Source: an uncultured Oscillospiraceae bacterium
Lineage (GTDB): Bacteria > Bacillota > Clostridia > Oscillospirales > Acutalibacteraceae
DNA length: 64,000 bases
Reading direction: 5' to 3'
Assembly (NCBI GenBank): GCA_900552265.1
Contig: URZE01000002.1
Coordinates: 180,923-244,922, forward strand
Shown here: in pieces, positions 27,306 to 36,823 of the stretch
Position numbering within the stretch: the stretch's first letter is position 1
Layout: every line of letters starts with the position of its first letter
Notes under the pieces: model-generated
Told to the model about the DNA's origin: nothing
The model's database searches: none
Seen by the model: only the letters and a program-made list of their open reading frames with translations
Program-made: the position numbers and the translations under genes

Positions 27306-27731
27306 ATGAAAATATTTTCGAAATCTGCTTTTGAAACTGAAGAAATAGGTAGACGTATTGGAGAAAAACTTAAAGGTGACGAAGTTATTGCTCTTTTCGG
27401 AGATTTAGGTGTGGGTAAGACTGCCATTACAAGAGGGATAGCAGGTTTTTTTGGTGTAAAAGATTTGGTTTCCAGCCCTACTTTTTCCATAATGAATGAA
27501 TACCAGAGTGAAAAGTGTGAAATTTGTCATTTTGATATGTATCGAGTTCATAGTTTGGAAGATTTGGAATCAACGGGTTTTTTTGAATGCATAGGTAATT
27601 GTATCATTGTCATAGAATGGAGCGAAAACATAATTGACTTCATACCTGAAGGTTCCATTAAAATTGAGATTAGTAAAACAGATAAAGAATGTGAGAGAAT
27701 TATAAAAATAGAAGGAGCTGATTTAATTTGA
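27306..27731 (+). CDS. tsaE: tRNA threonylcarbamoyladenosine biosynthesis ATPase TsaE
   Basis: 141 residues from ATG 27306, seven bases after AAAGGAAC; the upstream TTG frame overlaps that site. P-loop GDLGVGKTAITRGIAG, SSPTFSIMNEY, HFDMYRV and VIEWSENI are the TsaE blocks. It works with TsaB and TsaD to make t6A37 on ANN-decoding tRNAs. It overlaps tsaB by four bases. The usual tsaD and rimI genes do not follow. Confidence 0.93.
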   Translation: MKIFSKSAFETEEIGRRIGEKLKGDEVIALFGDLGVGKTAITRGIAGFFGVKDLVSSPTFSIMNEYQSEKCEICHFDMYRVHSLEDLESTGFFECIGNCIIVIEWSENIIDFIPEGSIKIEISKTDKECERIIKIEGADLI

Positions 27732-28438
27732 AAATATTGGCCGTTGACTCTTCATCTGCTACCGCTTCTGCGGCAGTAGTTAAAGACGGAAAAACGGTTG
27801 CGGAATTTTTTGTAAATGCTGGACTTACGCACAGTGAAACGTTAGCTCCTATGATAAAATCAGTTCTGGATTGTTCAGCTACAAGAGCCGAAGATATAGA
27901 TTTATATGCGGTAACGGTAGGTCCCGGTTCTTTTACTGGGCTTCGTATAGGACTTTCTACAATTAAAGCAATGGCTTTGGCAAATAATAAACCTTGCGTA
28001 GGTGTTTCTTCTCTTCATGCTTTGGCTCTCAATACGGATAAATTAGAAAAGATCGTATGTGCGTGTATGGACGCTCGTAGAGGAGGAGTTTATAACGCTA
28101 TTTTTGAGGTAAAAGGTGGAAAAATTATAAGAATAACCCAAGATAGAGCAATTTATGTTGAAGATTTAATTACACAGTTACGAAATTCAAGTAATGTCGT
28201 TGAATTTGTTGGAGATGGAGCACTTATATGTTACAATAGTATGGCAAGCGGTTACAGCACTGATAATATTTCTTTGATTTCTGAAAAAGATATGTATATC
28301 AAATCATCAAATGTTGCATTGGTCGCAGAAGAAATGTATAACCAGGGAATATTTGATGATGCTTGTTCGTTGAGTCCCAGTTATATAAGAGTGCCACAGG
28401 CCGAGAGGCTTTTAAATGAGAATAAATTAAAAGTGTAG
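27728..28438 (+). CDS. tsaB: tRNA threonylcarbamoyladenosine biosynthesis protein TsaB
   Basis: 236 residues with the ASKHA-fold start ILAVDSSSATASAAVV and the block VGPGSFTGLRIGLSTIKAMA. TsaB is an inactive paralogue that scaffolds TsaD and TsaE. The TTG start overlaps the tsaE stop, after GAAGGAGCTG. rpiB follows in place of the expected rimI and tsaD. Confidence 0.92.
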   Translation: MKILAVDSSSATASAAVVKDGKTVAEFFVNAGLTHSETLAPMIKSVLDCSATRAEDIDLYAVTVGPGSFTGLRIGLSTIKAMALANNKPCVGVSSLHALALNTDKLEKIVCACMDARRGGVYNAIFEVKGGKIIRITQDRAIYVEDLITQLRNSSNVVEFVGDGALICYNSMASGYSTDNISLISEKDMYIKSSNVALVAEEMYNQGIFDDACSLSPSYIRVPQAERLLNENKLKV

Positions 28439-28449
28439 GTGAAATATTA

Positions 28450-28899
28450 ATGATAGCAATAGGTTCCGACCATGCAGGGTACAAAGCAAAAGAGGAAATA
28501 AAAAAGTATTTTTCCGAAAACAAAATAGAATTCAAAGACGTTGGCACTTTCAGTGAAGAATCGTGTGATTATCCTGTAATTGCAAAGGCGGTAGCTGATT
28601 CTGTGTCTCAAAAAGAAAGCGAAAAAGGAATAATAGTATGCGGAAGCGGTATAGGGGTGTCGATTGCGGCAAATAAAATAAATGGGGTGCGGGCGGCTTT
28701 GTGCTATGAACCCAAACTGGCGGCAATGTCTAGGAAGCACAATGATGCTAATGTACTTTGCCTTGGAGGAAGATTTACCGATACACTAACTATTTTAAAA
28801 ATTGTTAAGTCGTTCCTTTATACCGATTTCGAAGGTGAAAGACATCAAAGAAGAGTAGATCAGATAACAGATATAGAAAATTCTCAGAAAATTCGATAG
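28450..28899 (+). CDS. rpiB: Ribose 5-phosphate isomerase B
   Basis: 149 residues. IAIGSDHAGYKAKEEI opens the protein, the catalytic cysteine lies in IIVCGSGIGVSIAANKI, and NDANVLCLGGRF completes the RpiB/LacAB signature. It interconverts ribose 5-phosphate and ribulose 5-phosphate in the pentose phosphate pathway. It lies in a run with upp, so both may serve nucleotide supply. Confidence 0.94.
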   Translation: MIAIGSDHAGYKAKEEIKKYFSENKIEFKDVGTFSEESCDYPVIAKAVADSVSQKESEKGIIVCGSGIGVSIAANKINGVRAALCYEPKLAAMSRKHNDANVLCLGGRFTDTLTILKIVKSFLYTDFEGERHQRRVDQITDIENSQKIR

Positions 28900-28912
28900 G
28901 GAGGACAACAAA

Positions 28913-29551
28913 ATGTCAGAAAACCAAAACGTCATGGTGATGGATCACCCGCTTATCCAGCATAAAATATCTTTGCTAAGGAACAAAGAAACAAGTTCGA
29001 AGGAATTTCGTGAACTTATAAGCGAAGTTACTCGCCTTATGTGCTATGAAGCTCTCAGAGATTTGCCGTTAAAAGAAGTTGAAGTCGAAACACCTATTAC
29101 AACCACAAAAACCAAAGTTTTGGCTGAAAGACATCTGGCATTTATACCGATTTTAAGAGCAGGACTTGGTATGGTTGAAGGAGTTATGAGTTTAATTCCA
29201 ACTGCAAGAGTGGGACATATAGGGCTTTATCGTGACCCGAAAACTTTAAGTCCGGTGGAATATTACTGTAAACTTCCTTATGATATAAGTGAGCGTGACG
29301 TTATAGTTCTTGATCCAATGCTTGCTACGGGAGGTTCTGCGATTGATGCTATCTCGAGTATAAAGAAGCAAAATCCGAAAACCATCAAATTTATGTGTAT
29401 TTTGGCTTCACCGCAGGGAATAAAAGCTCTTACACAAACTCATCCCGATGTAAAGATATATTGTGCAGCAAAAGATGAAGGATTAAACGAACACGGATAT
29501 ATAGTTCCGGGACTTGGAGACGCAGGGGACAGGATTTTCGGAACAAAATAA
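28913..29551 (+). CDS. upp: Uracil phosphoribosyltransferase
   Basis: 212 residues. It salvages uracil to UMP using PRPP. The PRPP loop is VIVLDPMLATGGSAIDAI, and the uracil-binding C-terminal block is EHGYIVPGLGDAGDRIFGTK. GGGAGGACAACAAA upstream is a strong ribosome site. It is part of the tsaE-tsaB-rpiB-upp operon. Confidence 0.95.
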   Translation: MSENQNVMVMDHPLIQHKISLLRNKETSSKEFRELISEVTRLMCYEALRDLPLKEVEVETPITTTKTKVLAERHLAFIPILRAGLGMVEGVMSLIPTARVGHIGLYRDPKTLSPVEYYCKLPYDISERDVIVLDPMLATGGSAIDAISSIKKQNPKTIKFMCILASPQGIKALTQTHPDVKIYCAAKDEGLNEHGYIVPGLGDAGDRIFGTK

Positions 29552-29584
29552 AAGTTTTATTTTAAGAAAAGGGAACGTTGTCGT

Positions 29585-31462
29585 ATGGGAAGTATAAAAG
29601 ATGCTATATGGAGATTTGTAAAGCGATACAGGAAATATGCATTGTTTTTCTGTGATTTTATTATATGGAATTTGTCGTTTTACATTTCTTTCGCCATAAA
29701 TAAGAACAGTCTGACATTTATTGCGGTAGATAGGTTGTTTCTTAAGTATCTTGTGACCGTTAACATATGTTTTACAATTGTTTTCGTAGCGTTTAAGCTT
29801 TACGATAAAATATGGCGGTATGCTGAGGCAGAAGACTTCTTTTATGCAGCATTTGCAACGTTCTGTGCTAACCTTTTGTTTTTCTTGGCAACAATTTTGG
29901 GTTCTGTAAGAATGAGTCCGAGGATGTATTTTATTTTCCTTATAACTTCGATGCTCAGCATATTTATGTTTAGAGTTTTGTATCGTGTAAATCGACTTAT
30001 AGATAATGTTTCTCATGAAGATGTGGTAAATAAAAAAAGAATGTTGATAGTTGGCGGCGGTGATTCAACAGCTCTTGTTTTGAGAGAAATTTTCAGACAT
30101 TCTTCAAGCGAATATTTGCCGGTTGCAATAGTTGACGACGACGGTGAAAAAATCGGACGTAAACTTATGGGAGTTAAGATAGAAGGAGATACTGAACATA
30201 TACCCGAAATTTGTGAAAAATTTAAAATAGAAGTTATATTATTTTCAATTAATTCTATATCTACTTCCGGGAGAAGACGTATTCTTGATATTTGTTCAAA
30301 AACGAACCTTGAAGTGCGAATTATTCCCAATATTTATGATACAGTTACCTCGGGTACTTCAATATCTTCGGCTATACGTAAAATAAAAGTAGAGGACTTG
30401 CTTGGCCGTGAACCAATCATTTTTGATAAAAATCAATACGGAGACTATCTTATAGGAAAAACTATTTTGGTTACCGGTGGAGGAGGGTCAATAGGTTCTG
30501 AACTTTGTCGCCAAATAGCAAAACTTAACCCTAAGAAATTGATTATTTTGGATATTTATGAAAATAATGCATATGAGATACAGCAAGAACTCAAAATGAA
30601 GTACGCAAGTGAATTAAATCTTTCTGTAGAGATAGCAACTATATGCGATAAGAAAGAGCTCGAAGAAATATTTGAAAGAGAAAAAATAGATGTAGTGTTT
30701 CACGCTGCCGCTCATAAACATGTTCCGTTGATGGAAAAGAATATAGAAGAAGCAGTAAAAAACAATGTTTTCGGTACGCTCAATGTTTTAGAGTTGTCTG
30801 ATAAATATAAAGTAAAGAAATTTGTTCAGATATCTACGGACAAAGCTGTTAATCCGACAAATATAATGGGTGCAACAAAACGGATATGTGAAATGTTGGT
30901 ACAGATGAAAAGTCGTGAAAGCGAGACTGAATTTGTTGCTGTTAGGTTTGGAAATGTTTTAGGTTCAAATGGATCGGTTATACCTCTCTTTGAAGAACAA
31001 ATAAAAAAAATGGGACCTGTTACTGTTACACATCCGGAAATAATAAGGTACTTTATGACAATTCCTGAAGCAGTTTCCTTAGTACTAACTGCCGGAGGTT
31101 TGGCAAAGGGCGGAGAAATTTTTGTACTGGATATGGGCGCACCTGTGAAGATAAAAGATTTAGCAGAAAATTTGATACGTCTTTCTGGATTTATTCCTGG
31201 TGAGGATATAAAAATCGAATATACGGGACTGAGACCCGGAGAAAAGCTTTATGAAGAGCTTTTAATGGATGAAGAAGGAATACAAAAAACTGAAAATAAA
31301 AAAATTTATATAGGGCACCCGATTGAAGTGGATGCTGCTAAGTTTCGTGAAGAGTTGGAGCAATTGCGTAACCTCTGCAACTGTGAGAATAACGAAAAGA
31401 TAGAGAAAAAGATTCTGGAAATTGTTCCTACTTTTACCCATACAATGTTATGGAATCAATAA
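29585..31462 (+). CDS. Membrane-bound nucleotide-sugar 4,6-dehydratase (CapD/PglF type)
   Basis: 625 residues. Four membrane helices occupy about 15-130. A first Rossmann-like domain follows (LIVGGGDSTALVLREIF), then the catalytic extended short-chain dehydrogenase domain with VTGGGGSIGSELCRQIAKL near 295. VQISTDKAVNPTNIMGATKR carries the modified active-site pattern of FlaA1-like UDP-GlcNAc 4,6-dehydratases. The product would feed synthesis of an amino-sugar such as bacillosamine or QuiNAc in surface glycans. No other glycan genes surround it, so the pathway is unclear. Family call secure. Confidence 0.9.
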   Translation: MGSIKDAIWRFVKRYRKYALFFCDFIIWNLSFYISFAINKNSLTFIAVDRLFLKYLVTVNICFTIVFVAFKLYDKIWRYAEAEDFFYAAFATFCANLLFFLATILGSVRMSPRMYFIFLITSMLSIFMFRVLYRVNRLIDNVSHEDVVNKKRMLIVGGGDSTALVLREIFRHSSSEYLPVAIVDDDGEKIGRKLMGVKIEGDTEHIPEICEKFKIEVILFSINSISTSGRRRILDICSKTNLEVRIIPNIYDTVTSGTSISSAIRKIKVEDLLGREPIIFDKNQYGDYLIGKTILVTGGGGSIGSELCRQIAKLNPKKLIILDIYENNAYEIQQELKMKYASELNLSVEIATICDKKELEEIFEREKIDVVFHAAAHKHVPLMEKNIEEAVKNNVFGTLNVLELSDKYKVKKFVQISTDKAVNPTNIMGATKRICEMLVQMKSRESETEFVAVRFGNVLGSNGSVIPLFEEQIKKMGPVTVTHPEIIRYFMTIPEAVSLVLTAGGLAKGGEIFVLDMGAPVKIKDLAENLIRLSGFIPGEDIKIEYTGLRPGEKLYEELLMDEEGIQKTENKKIYIGHPIEVDAAKFREELEQLRNLCNCENNEKIEKKILEIVPTFTHTMLWNQ

Positions 31463-31471
31463 ACAGACTCG

Positions 31472-31508
31472 AGTGGTGAGGAAATATCCTGACCACTTAT
31501 TTTTATTC
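31472..31508 (+). terminator. Intrinsic terminator after the dehydratase gene
   Basis: AGTGGT-G-AGGA pairs with TCCT-G-ACCACT around AATA, then TTATTTTTATT. It ends the long operon that began at 25.1 kb and faces the converging rnhA gene. Confidence 0.8.
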
Positions 31509-31586
31509 TTTAAAATATTTTTTAAGATATAGTATTCACAAATAAATGTTTGCAAATTATTTAAAAATGTGAAATAATTATACTGT

Positions 31587-32042
31587 TTAAATAATAGTTT
31601 GTGATTTTTTTAAATTTTTTATAGCATTTGTTGCAAGAGTGTCGCAAAGTTCATTTTCAGGATGTCCTGCATGACCTTTAACCCAAGTAAATTCAATATC
31701 GTGAATTTCTAATAAATTCAGGAGTTGTTCCCATAAATCAGAATTTAGAGCAGGCTTGCCGTCACTTTTTTTCCAACCCTTCTTTTTCCATGATAAAGCC
31801 CAGCCTTTGGATATGGAATCGCATACATATTTTGAGTCTGTGCATACTTTTACTTTGCAAGGTTCTTTGAGCATTTGCAAAGCCTTTATTAAAGCAGTGA
31901 TTTCCATGCGGTTGTTAGTTGTATTAGATTCATATCCAGAAATTTCTTTTTGATAGTTTTCGTATCTTAAGACTGCTCCCCAACCTCCGGGTCCGGGATT
32001 TCCGCTGCAGGCTCCGTCTGTATATATTTCAACTGTTTTCAT
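31587..32042 (-). CDS. rnhA: Ribonuclease HI
   Basis: 151 residues on the minus strand. It removes the RNA strand of RNA-DNA hybrids. All four metal ligands are visible: TDGACSGNPGPGGWG, NRMEITALIKAL, TDSKYVCD, and HPENELCD after the flexible GHAG loop. It stands alone between converging and diverging neighbours. AAAAGAGGTTTTATC upstream of the ATG serves as ribosome site. Confidence 0.95.
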   Translation of the reverse strand: MKTVEIYTDGACSGNPGPGGWGAVLRYENYQKEISGYESNTTNNRMEITALIKALQMLKEPCKVKVCTDSKYVCDSISKGWALSWKKKGWKKSDGKPALNSDLWEQLLNLLEIHDIEFTWVKGHAGHPENELCDTLATNAIKNLKKSQTII

Positions 32043-32083
32043 AAGATAAAACCTCTTTTATATGGTTAATTTTGGAATTTATG

Positions 32084-32112
32084 TTGACATTGTTTTAAAA
32101 ATAAGCTATAAT
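32084..32112 (+). promoter_or_regulatory. Consensus sigma-A promoter of the RNase J gene
   Basis: TTGACA (32084-32089), a 17-bp spacer, TATAAT (32107-32112), both perfect. The start site would give a leader of about 125 nt. Confidence 0.88.
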
Positions 32113-32184
32113 CGAACTAATGTTTGGTGTACGGAAATAATTTTATTTTTTATACGGGAAAAATTGAAATATTTTATTCACAGA

Positions 32185-32202
32185 GTTCGGAGAATTCCGA
32201 AC
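32185..32202 (+). promoter_or_regulatory. Leader hairpin upstream of RNase J
   Basis: GTTCGGA-GAAT-TCCGAAC, a perfect seven-pair hairpin in the leader, 42 bases before the start codon, without a T run. It may protect the 5' end or mediate autoregulation. Confidence 0.5.
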
Positions 32203-32243
32203 AAACTTTGATTGTTATATTTAAAAATTAGGAGGTAATTTAA

Positions 32244-34127
32244 TTGAGTGAAAATTTGAATAACGAAACTTTAGAAAAAGAAGTAAAAAAACCGATAAAA
32301 AGAATAATTCAAAATACAAAAAACAAAAAATCGATCGTTAAAAATTATAACACAAATACATCAGTAAATTCATCGGCTAATTTGAAAGCTGATAAGTCAC
32401 CGTTAAAAAATAAATCGCCGTACACAAAAACGTCACGTGGTCGTAGGACCACAAGCAATTCCAGAAATGTGAAGAGTATGAAAGTAGTATTTTTGGGCGG
32501 ACTTAATCAAATAGGAAAAAACATAACAGCATTTGAATGTAATAACGATATAATAATAGTCGATTGCGGGATGTCTTTTCCGGATGGAGAAATGCTTGGT
32601 ATAGATTTGGTCATTCCGGATTTTTCGTATCTTGAGGCTAATCGTGATAAAATAAAAGGTTTGGTGATAACTCATGGTCACGAAGATCACATCGGAGCTA
32701 TACCATATTTATTGAATAAGATAAATGTTCCCATATATGCCACACCTCTGACGATAGGGCTTATAACAGGCAAATTAAAAGAAAATCGTCTTTTGGGAAG
32801 TACAAAATTGAATACGGTTACAGCGGGAGAGCATGTTAAACTTGGATGTATGGATGTGGAATTCATAAATGTAAATCACTCTATTCCAGATGCAGCAGCA
32901 CTTGCTATACATTCTCCTGCAGGTACGATTGTCCATACCGGTGACTTTAAGATAGATTGTACACCTTCTCGTGGTGAGATGATAAATCTTGCTCGGTTTG
33001 CCGAACTCGGAAAAGAGGGAGTACTCGCACTTATGGCAGATTCTACGAATGCCGAAAGACCGGGGTATACTTCCACCGAAAAGAATATAGATCAATCGTT
33101 TGAAAGATTGTTCATAAAAGCTAAAGATAAAAGAATTATAATTGCTACGTTTGCATCAAATATAGGACGTATTCAACAAATTATAAATTGTGCAGCGAAT
33201 TACGGAAAAAAAGTTGCATTTTCAGGACGCAGTATGCTCAATTACGTAACTATAGCACAGCAAATGAATTATCTTGACGTACCTGACGGAACAATAATAG
33301 ATATTGATTTGATAACAAAATATGCTAAAAATGAAGTGGTTTTGGTAACTACAGGAAGCCAGGGAGAACCTATGTCTGCATTGCATAGAATGGCATTTTC
33401 CGAACATAAAAAAGTTGACGTGGGACCGGAAGACTTCATAATAATTTCAGCTACACCGATTCCAGGAAATGAAAAAACAGTAGGAACTGTAGTAAATGAA
33501 TTGATGAAATTAGGTTGCGAAGTGGTATATGAGTCTATGTATGAAACTCATGTTTCGGGTCATGCTTGCCAGGAAGAACTTAAGATTATGCAGGGAATAA
33601 TAAAACCTCAGTATTTCATTCCTGTTCATGGTGAACGTCGTCACTTGGTAAAACATGCAGGACTCGCAACAGCTATGGGTATGCCGGAATCAAATGTATT
33701 TGTGGGTGACACAGGTGATGTGCTTGAAATTAATCGTAATCATATGAAAAAAATAGGTCAAATACCGCTTGAGTTGGTATTGGTAGATGGAATTGGTGTG
33801 GGAGATGTCGGAAGTATTGTTCTTCGTGATAGAAAACATCTCGGAGAAGACGGTCTAATAGTATTGGTTGCGACATTAGATTCCTCTGATAAACACGTTA
33901 TTGCAGGACCGGATATAGTTTCAAGAGGATTTGTGTACGTAAGAGAATCCGAGCATTTGATTGAAGAAGCTCGAAGGGTTGCGCTAAAAGTTTTGGAAGA
34001 GTGTGCGGATAGCAAAACCAGAGATTGGAGCATGATGAAAACCAAAGTTCGGGACGAACTTTATAGACTGTTCCATAACAGAACAAGAAGAAACCCCGTA
34101 ATACTTCCGATAATAATGGAAGTTTAA
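32244..34127 (+). CDS. rnj: Ribonuclease J
   Basis: 627 residues. Beta-CASP metallo-hydrolase with 5'-3' exonuclease and endonuclease activity in mRNA decay and rRNA maturation. The first 75 or so residues are a basic, disordered extension rich in Lys, Asn and Ser, longer than in Bacillus RNase J1. The metal motif is THGHEDHIGAIPYLL, followed by HTGDFKIDC, the beta-CASP block TTGSQGEPMSALHRMA and HVSGHACQEELK. The TTG start follows AGGAGG. It has its own perfect promoter and a hairpin leader. Only one RNase J gene is in the window. Confidence 0.94.
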   Translation: MSENLNNETLEKEVKKPIKRIIQNTKNKKSIVKNYNTNTSVNSSANLKADKSPLKNKSPYTKTSRGRRTTSNSRNVKSMKVVFLGGLNQIGKNITAFECNNDIIIVDCGMSFPDGEMLGIDLVIPDFSYLEANRDKIKGLVITHGHEDHIGAIPYLLNKINVPIYATPLTIGLITGKLKENRLLGSTKLNTVTAGEHVKLGCMDVEFINVNHSIPDAAALAIHSPAGTIVHTGDFKIDCTPSRGEMINLARFAELGKEGVLALMADSTNAERPGYTSTEKNIDQSFERLFIKAKDKRIIIATFASNIGRIQQIINCAANYGKKVAFSGRSMLNYVTIAQQMNYLDVPDGTIIDIDLITKYAKNEVVLVTTGSQGEPMSALHRMAFSEHKKVDVGPEDFIIISATPIPGNEKTVGTVVNELMKLGCEVVYESMYETHVSGHACQEELKIMQGIIKPQYFIPVHGERRHLVKHAGLATAMGMPESNVFVGDTGDVLEINRNHMKKIGQIPLELVLVDGIGVGDVGSIVLRDRKHLGEDGLIVLVATLDSSDKHVIAGPDIVSRGFVYVRESEHLIEEARRVALKVLEECADSKTRDWSMMKTKVRDELYRLFHNRTRRNPVILPIIMEV

Positions 34128-34259
34128 AAAATTAGATTATCAATTATAGATAGGTAAATGTGATAAAAAACTGGAGAAAAATTCAATTTGTGAATATAAT
34201 TATTTTAGGTTATAATTACAGGGATTTTTGTTCCGGTTTTTTTGAGGGGTGAATAGTTT

Positions 34260-36215
34260 TTGAAAAAAAATAAATCGACATTTCAAATCATTTTGCTTTC
34301 AGTAGTAATAGTTCTTTTTATTATGAATTTAGCGATTTTTCCGTTTAATCGTGTTTTGGCTGGTATAAATTTATCTATTACAATAGTTCTAATTGTAATG
34401 GGTTGCTTGCTTGTGAAAAATTATGAAAGTTATGTTTTTAGAATATCAGAGGATATTAAGGATATTCTTGGTGAGGATAGTCGAAATCTTATAAACTCCG
34501 TTCCTACTCCGATAGTCGTACTGAGCAGTGACACCCCTAATAACCTTGTTTTTTACAATTCTAAATTTAAAGAAAATTTTATTGATAAAGTAAATTATTC
34601 AGAATTTGTAAATCGATATGGAGAGATTTTCAGGGAAATAATTAAAAAAAATACAGGTTCTGTTATTTTTGGAGGAAGAAACTTTAAGGTATTGTCTGAA
34701 AAAAATAAAGATTTTGTCATTTTGTATTTTATAGATAATACAGAATTTAAAAATTTGAAAAAAAAGTATAGTGATACTCGTCCGTGCGTAGGATTTGTGG
34801 TATTTGATAACCGAGATGAGCTTTACCGATATGCTGATGATGAACAAAATTCACAAATATTAGTTGCAGTCGAAGGAATGCTTAGAGATTGGATGGCAAA
34901 ATCTCAGGGAATATTTAAAAAATTGAGTAGTGGAAAATATTTTGTAGTTTTTGAAGAAAAATATTTAAAGCAGTTTATATCGGAAAAGTTTAAAATAATA
35001 GATAAAATTCATTCAGCTCAAATAGATGAGCATAGATATGCGACAGTGTCAATAGGTATAAGCAGAGGAGCGGAAAATCTTTTTAAAGCAAAGAATGAAG
35101 CTGCAAGAGCATTGGATATGGCACTGGGACGAGGAGGCGACCAAGTTGCAGTTAAAGGAAAGTCTTCTTATGAATTTTTTGGAGGAGCGTCCCAAGGTCT
35201 TGAAAAAAGGAGTAAAGTACGTACTCGAGTAGTAGCTTCTATGCTTTCCGAGAGAATAGATTCATGTGACTGTGTTTTTATAATGGGGCATAAATATTCA
35301 GATTTTGACAGTGTTGGAGCTGCAGTAGCACTTTGGAGTATATGCACGCGAATTAAGAATAAAAAATCTTTTGTAGTAATAAATAAAAAAGAATCGATGG
35401 CGTCTTCAGCCATTGAATATCTGGAAAGATTAGACTCAGATAAAATATTTATATCTCCGACTCAGGCTCAAACGATGATTACCGATAAATCTTTGCTTAT
35501 AGTTGTCGATACGCATTCTTTAAATTTTCTCGAGAATAATGACGTATATCTTATGAGTAAAAACATAGCTGTAATCGACCATCATCGCCTCACTGTGAAT
35601 AAAGTCGAAAACGCCATGATATTTTATCATGAACCGTCTGCTTCATCTGTTTGCGAGATGGTTACGGAACTTGTTCAATATATAGGTGACAAGTGTTTGG
35701 AAAAATCAGAAGCAGAATGTCTTTTGGCTGGAATTACTCTCGATACAAAAAATTTTACGCTTAAAGCGGGAGTAAGAACTTTTGAAGCTGCGGCTTATCT
35801 TAGAAAAAAAGGTGCAGATATTTCCGAAGTTAAACAAATGTTTGCGGGTTCTATCGAAAATTATAAATTGAAATGTCGTATAATAGAAAACGCACGTATA
35901 ATAGAGAATTGTGCTGTTGCAAGGTTGGATGAGTTTAATAAAGGTTCTCGTATGGCTTGTGCACAAGCAGCTGATGAATTGCTCAATGTAAAAAATATAA
36001 AAGCATCCTTTGTTTTGTTCCCAAATAATGACAAAATAAATATCTCGGCCAGGTCATTAGGAGAGATAAATGTTCAGACGATTATGGAAAAATTGGGAGG
36101 AGGCGGTCATCAGACAATGGCTGCGACCCAGATAGAAGGAATGAACATGGAGCAAGTTGAAAAAAAGTTGATTGATATTATAAAATCAAATATTATAAAT
36201 AAGAATGGAGAATGA
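34260..36215 (+). CDS. gdpP: c-di-AMP phosphodiesterase GdpP
   Basis: 651 residues. Two membrane helices (about 9-28 and 34-55) are followed by a PAS-like region and a degenerate GGDEF domain. A DHH/DHHA1 phosphodiesterase occupies about 335-650. Metal motifs are GHKYSDFDSVGAA, VVDTHS and VIDHHRL; the DHHA1 block is GGGGHQTMAATQ. It breaks c-di-AMP down to pApA and so relieves inhibition of potassium uptake, including KimA-type carriers. gdpP-rplI is the standard Firmicute gene order and is kept here, three bases apart. The TTG start follows GAGGGGTG. Confidence 0.93.
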   Translation: MKKNKSTFQIILLSVVIVLFIMNLAIFPFNRVLAGINLSITIVLIVMGCLLVKNYESYVFRISEDIKDILGEDSRNLINSVPTPIVVLSSDTPNNLVFYNSKFKENFIDKVNYSEFVNRYGEIFREIIKKNTGSVIFGGRNFKVLSEKNKDFVILYFIDNTEFKNLKKKYSDTRPCVGFVVFDNRDELYRYADDEQNSQILVAVEGMLRDWMAKSQGIFKKLSSGKYFVVFEEKYLKQFISEKFKIIDKIHSAQIDEHRYATVSIGISRGAENLFKAKNEAARALDMALGRGGDQVAVKGKSSYEFFGGASQGLEKRSKVRTRVVASMLSERIDSCDCVFIMGHKYSDFDSVGAAVALWSICTRIKNKKSFVVINKKESMASSAIEYLERLDSDKIFISPTQAQTMITDKSLLIVVDTHSLNFLENNDVYLMSKNIAVIDHHRLTVNKVENAMIFYHEPSASSVCEMVTELVQYIGDKCLEKSEAECLLAGITLDTKNFTLKAGVRTFEAAAYLRKKGADISEVKQMFAGSIENYKLKCRIIENARIIENCAVARLDEFNKGSRMACAQAADELLNVKNIKASFVLFPNNDKINISARSLGEINVQTIMEKLGGGGHQTMAATQIEGMNMEQVEKKLIDIIKSNIINKNGE

Positions 36216-36218
36216 AAC

Positions 36219-36668
36219 ATGGAAGTTATTTTGATGAGTGATGTACGAGGAAGCGGAAAAAAGGGAGATGTTGTTAACGTAGCTGACGGATACGCAAAAA
36301 ATTATTTATTTCCCAAAAATATGGCAATAGAAGCAACGAACGGAGCTTTAAATGAACTTAAAAATGAAAAAGAATCTTGTAAGCGTAAAAAAGAAATGGA
36401 AAAGCAAGAAGCTTTGAAAGCAGCTGATATTTTGAAAGATAAGCAAGTTGTTGTATTTTCAAATGCAGGAGAAAGTGGTAAACTGTTCGGTTCTGTAACA
36501 TCACAAGAAATTGCAGAAAAAATAAATGAAACCTACGGATTATCCGTTAATAAGAAAAAAATACGTTTAAATGAAGACATAAAATCGTTTGGTACATATG
36601 AATTTGTTATAAAGCTTTATCCGGAAATAACAGTTAATATGTCAGTTGTGGTTTCACCGGAGGAATAA
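36219..36668 (+). CDS. rplI: 50S ribosomal protein L9
   Basis: 149 residues, full length. The N-terminal rRNA-binding domain reads MEVILMSDVRGSGKKGDVVN and DGYAKNYLFPKNMAI. The long connecting helix and C-terminal domain follow (KLFGSVTSQEIAE, ending VVVSPEE). It begins three bases after gdpP. A terminator follows, so dnaB (often next) is not part of this operon. Confidence 0.96.
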   Translation: MEVILMSDVRGSGKKGDVVNVADGYAKNYLFPKNMAIEATNGALNELKNEKESCKRKKEMEKQEALKAADILKDKQVVVFSNAGESGKLFGSVTSQEIAEKINETYGLSVNKKKIRLNEDIKSFGTYEFVIKLYPEITVNMSVVVSPEE

Positions 36669-36703
36669 AATTTAATTTCGTATAAAAATTAAAGTAAGTT
36701 TGT

Positions 36704-36749
36704 AAAACTTGTGCTCAAGAATTGTTTTGGGTGCAGGTTTTTTATTTTT
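36704..36749 (+). terminator. Intrinsic terminator after rplI
   Basis: AAACTTGTGCTCAA pairs with TTGGGTGCAGGTTT (14 positions with several G-T wobbles), then TTTATTTTT. Confidence 0.75.
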
Positions 36750-36823
36750 GTATTTATGATTAAAAAATATAAAATGGGTTAAAACTACTCTTATCAAATA
36801 TGTTGATGGAGAGTGAATCATAA

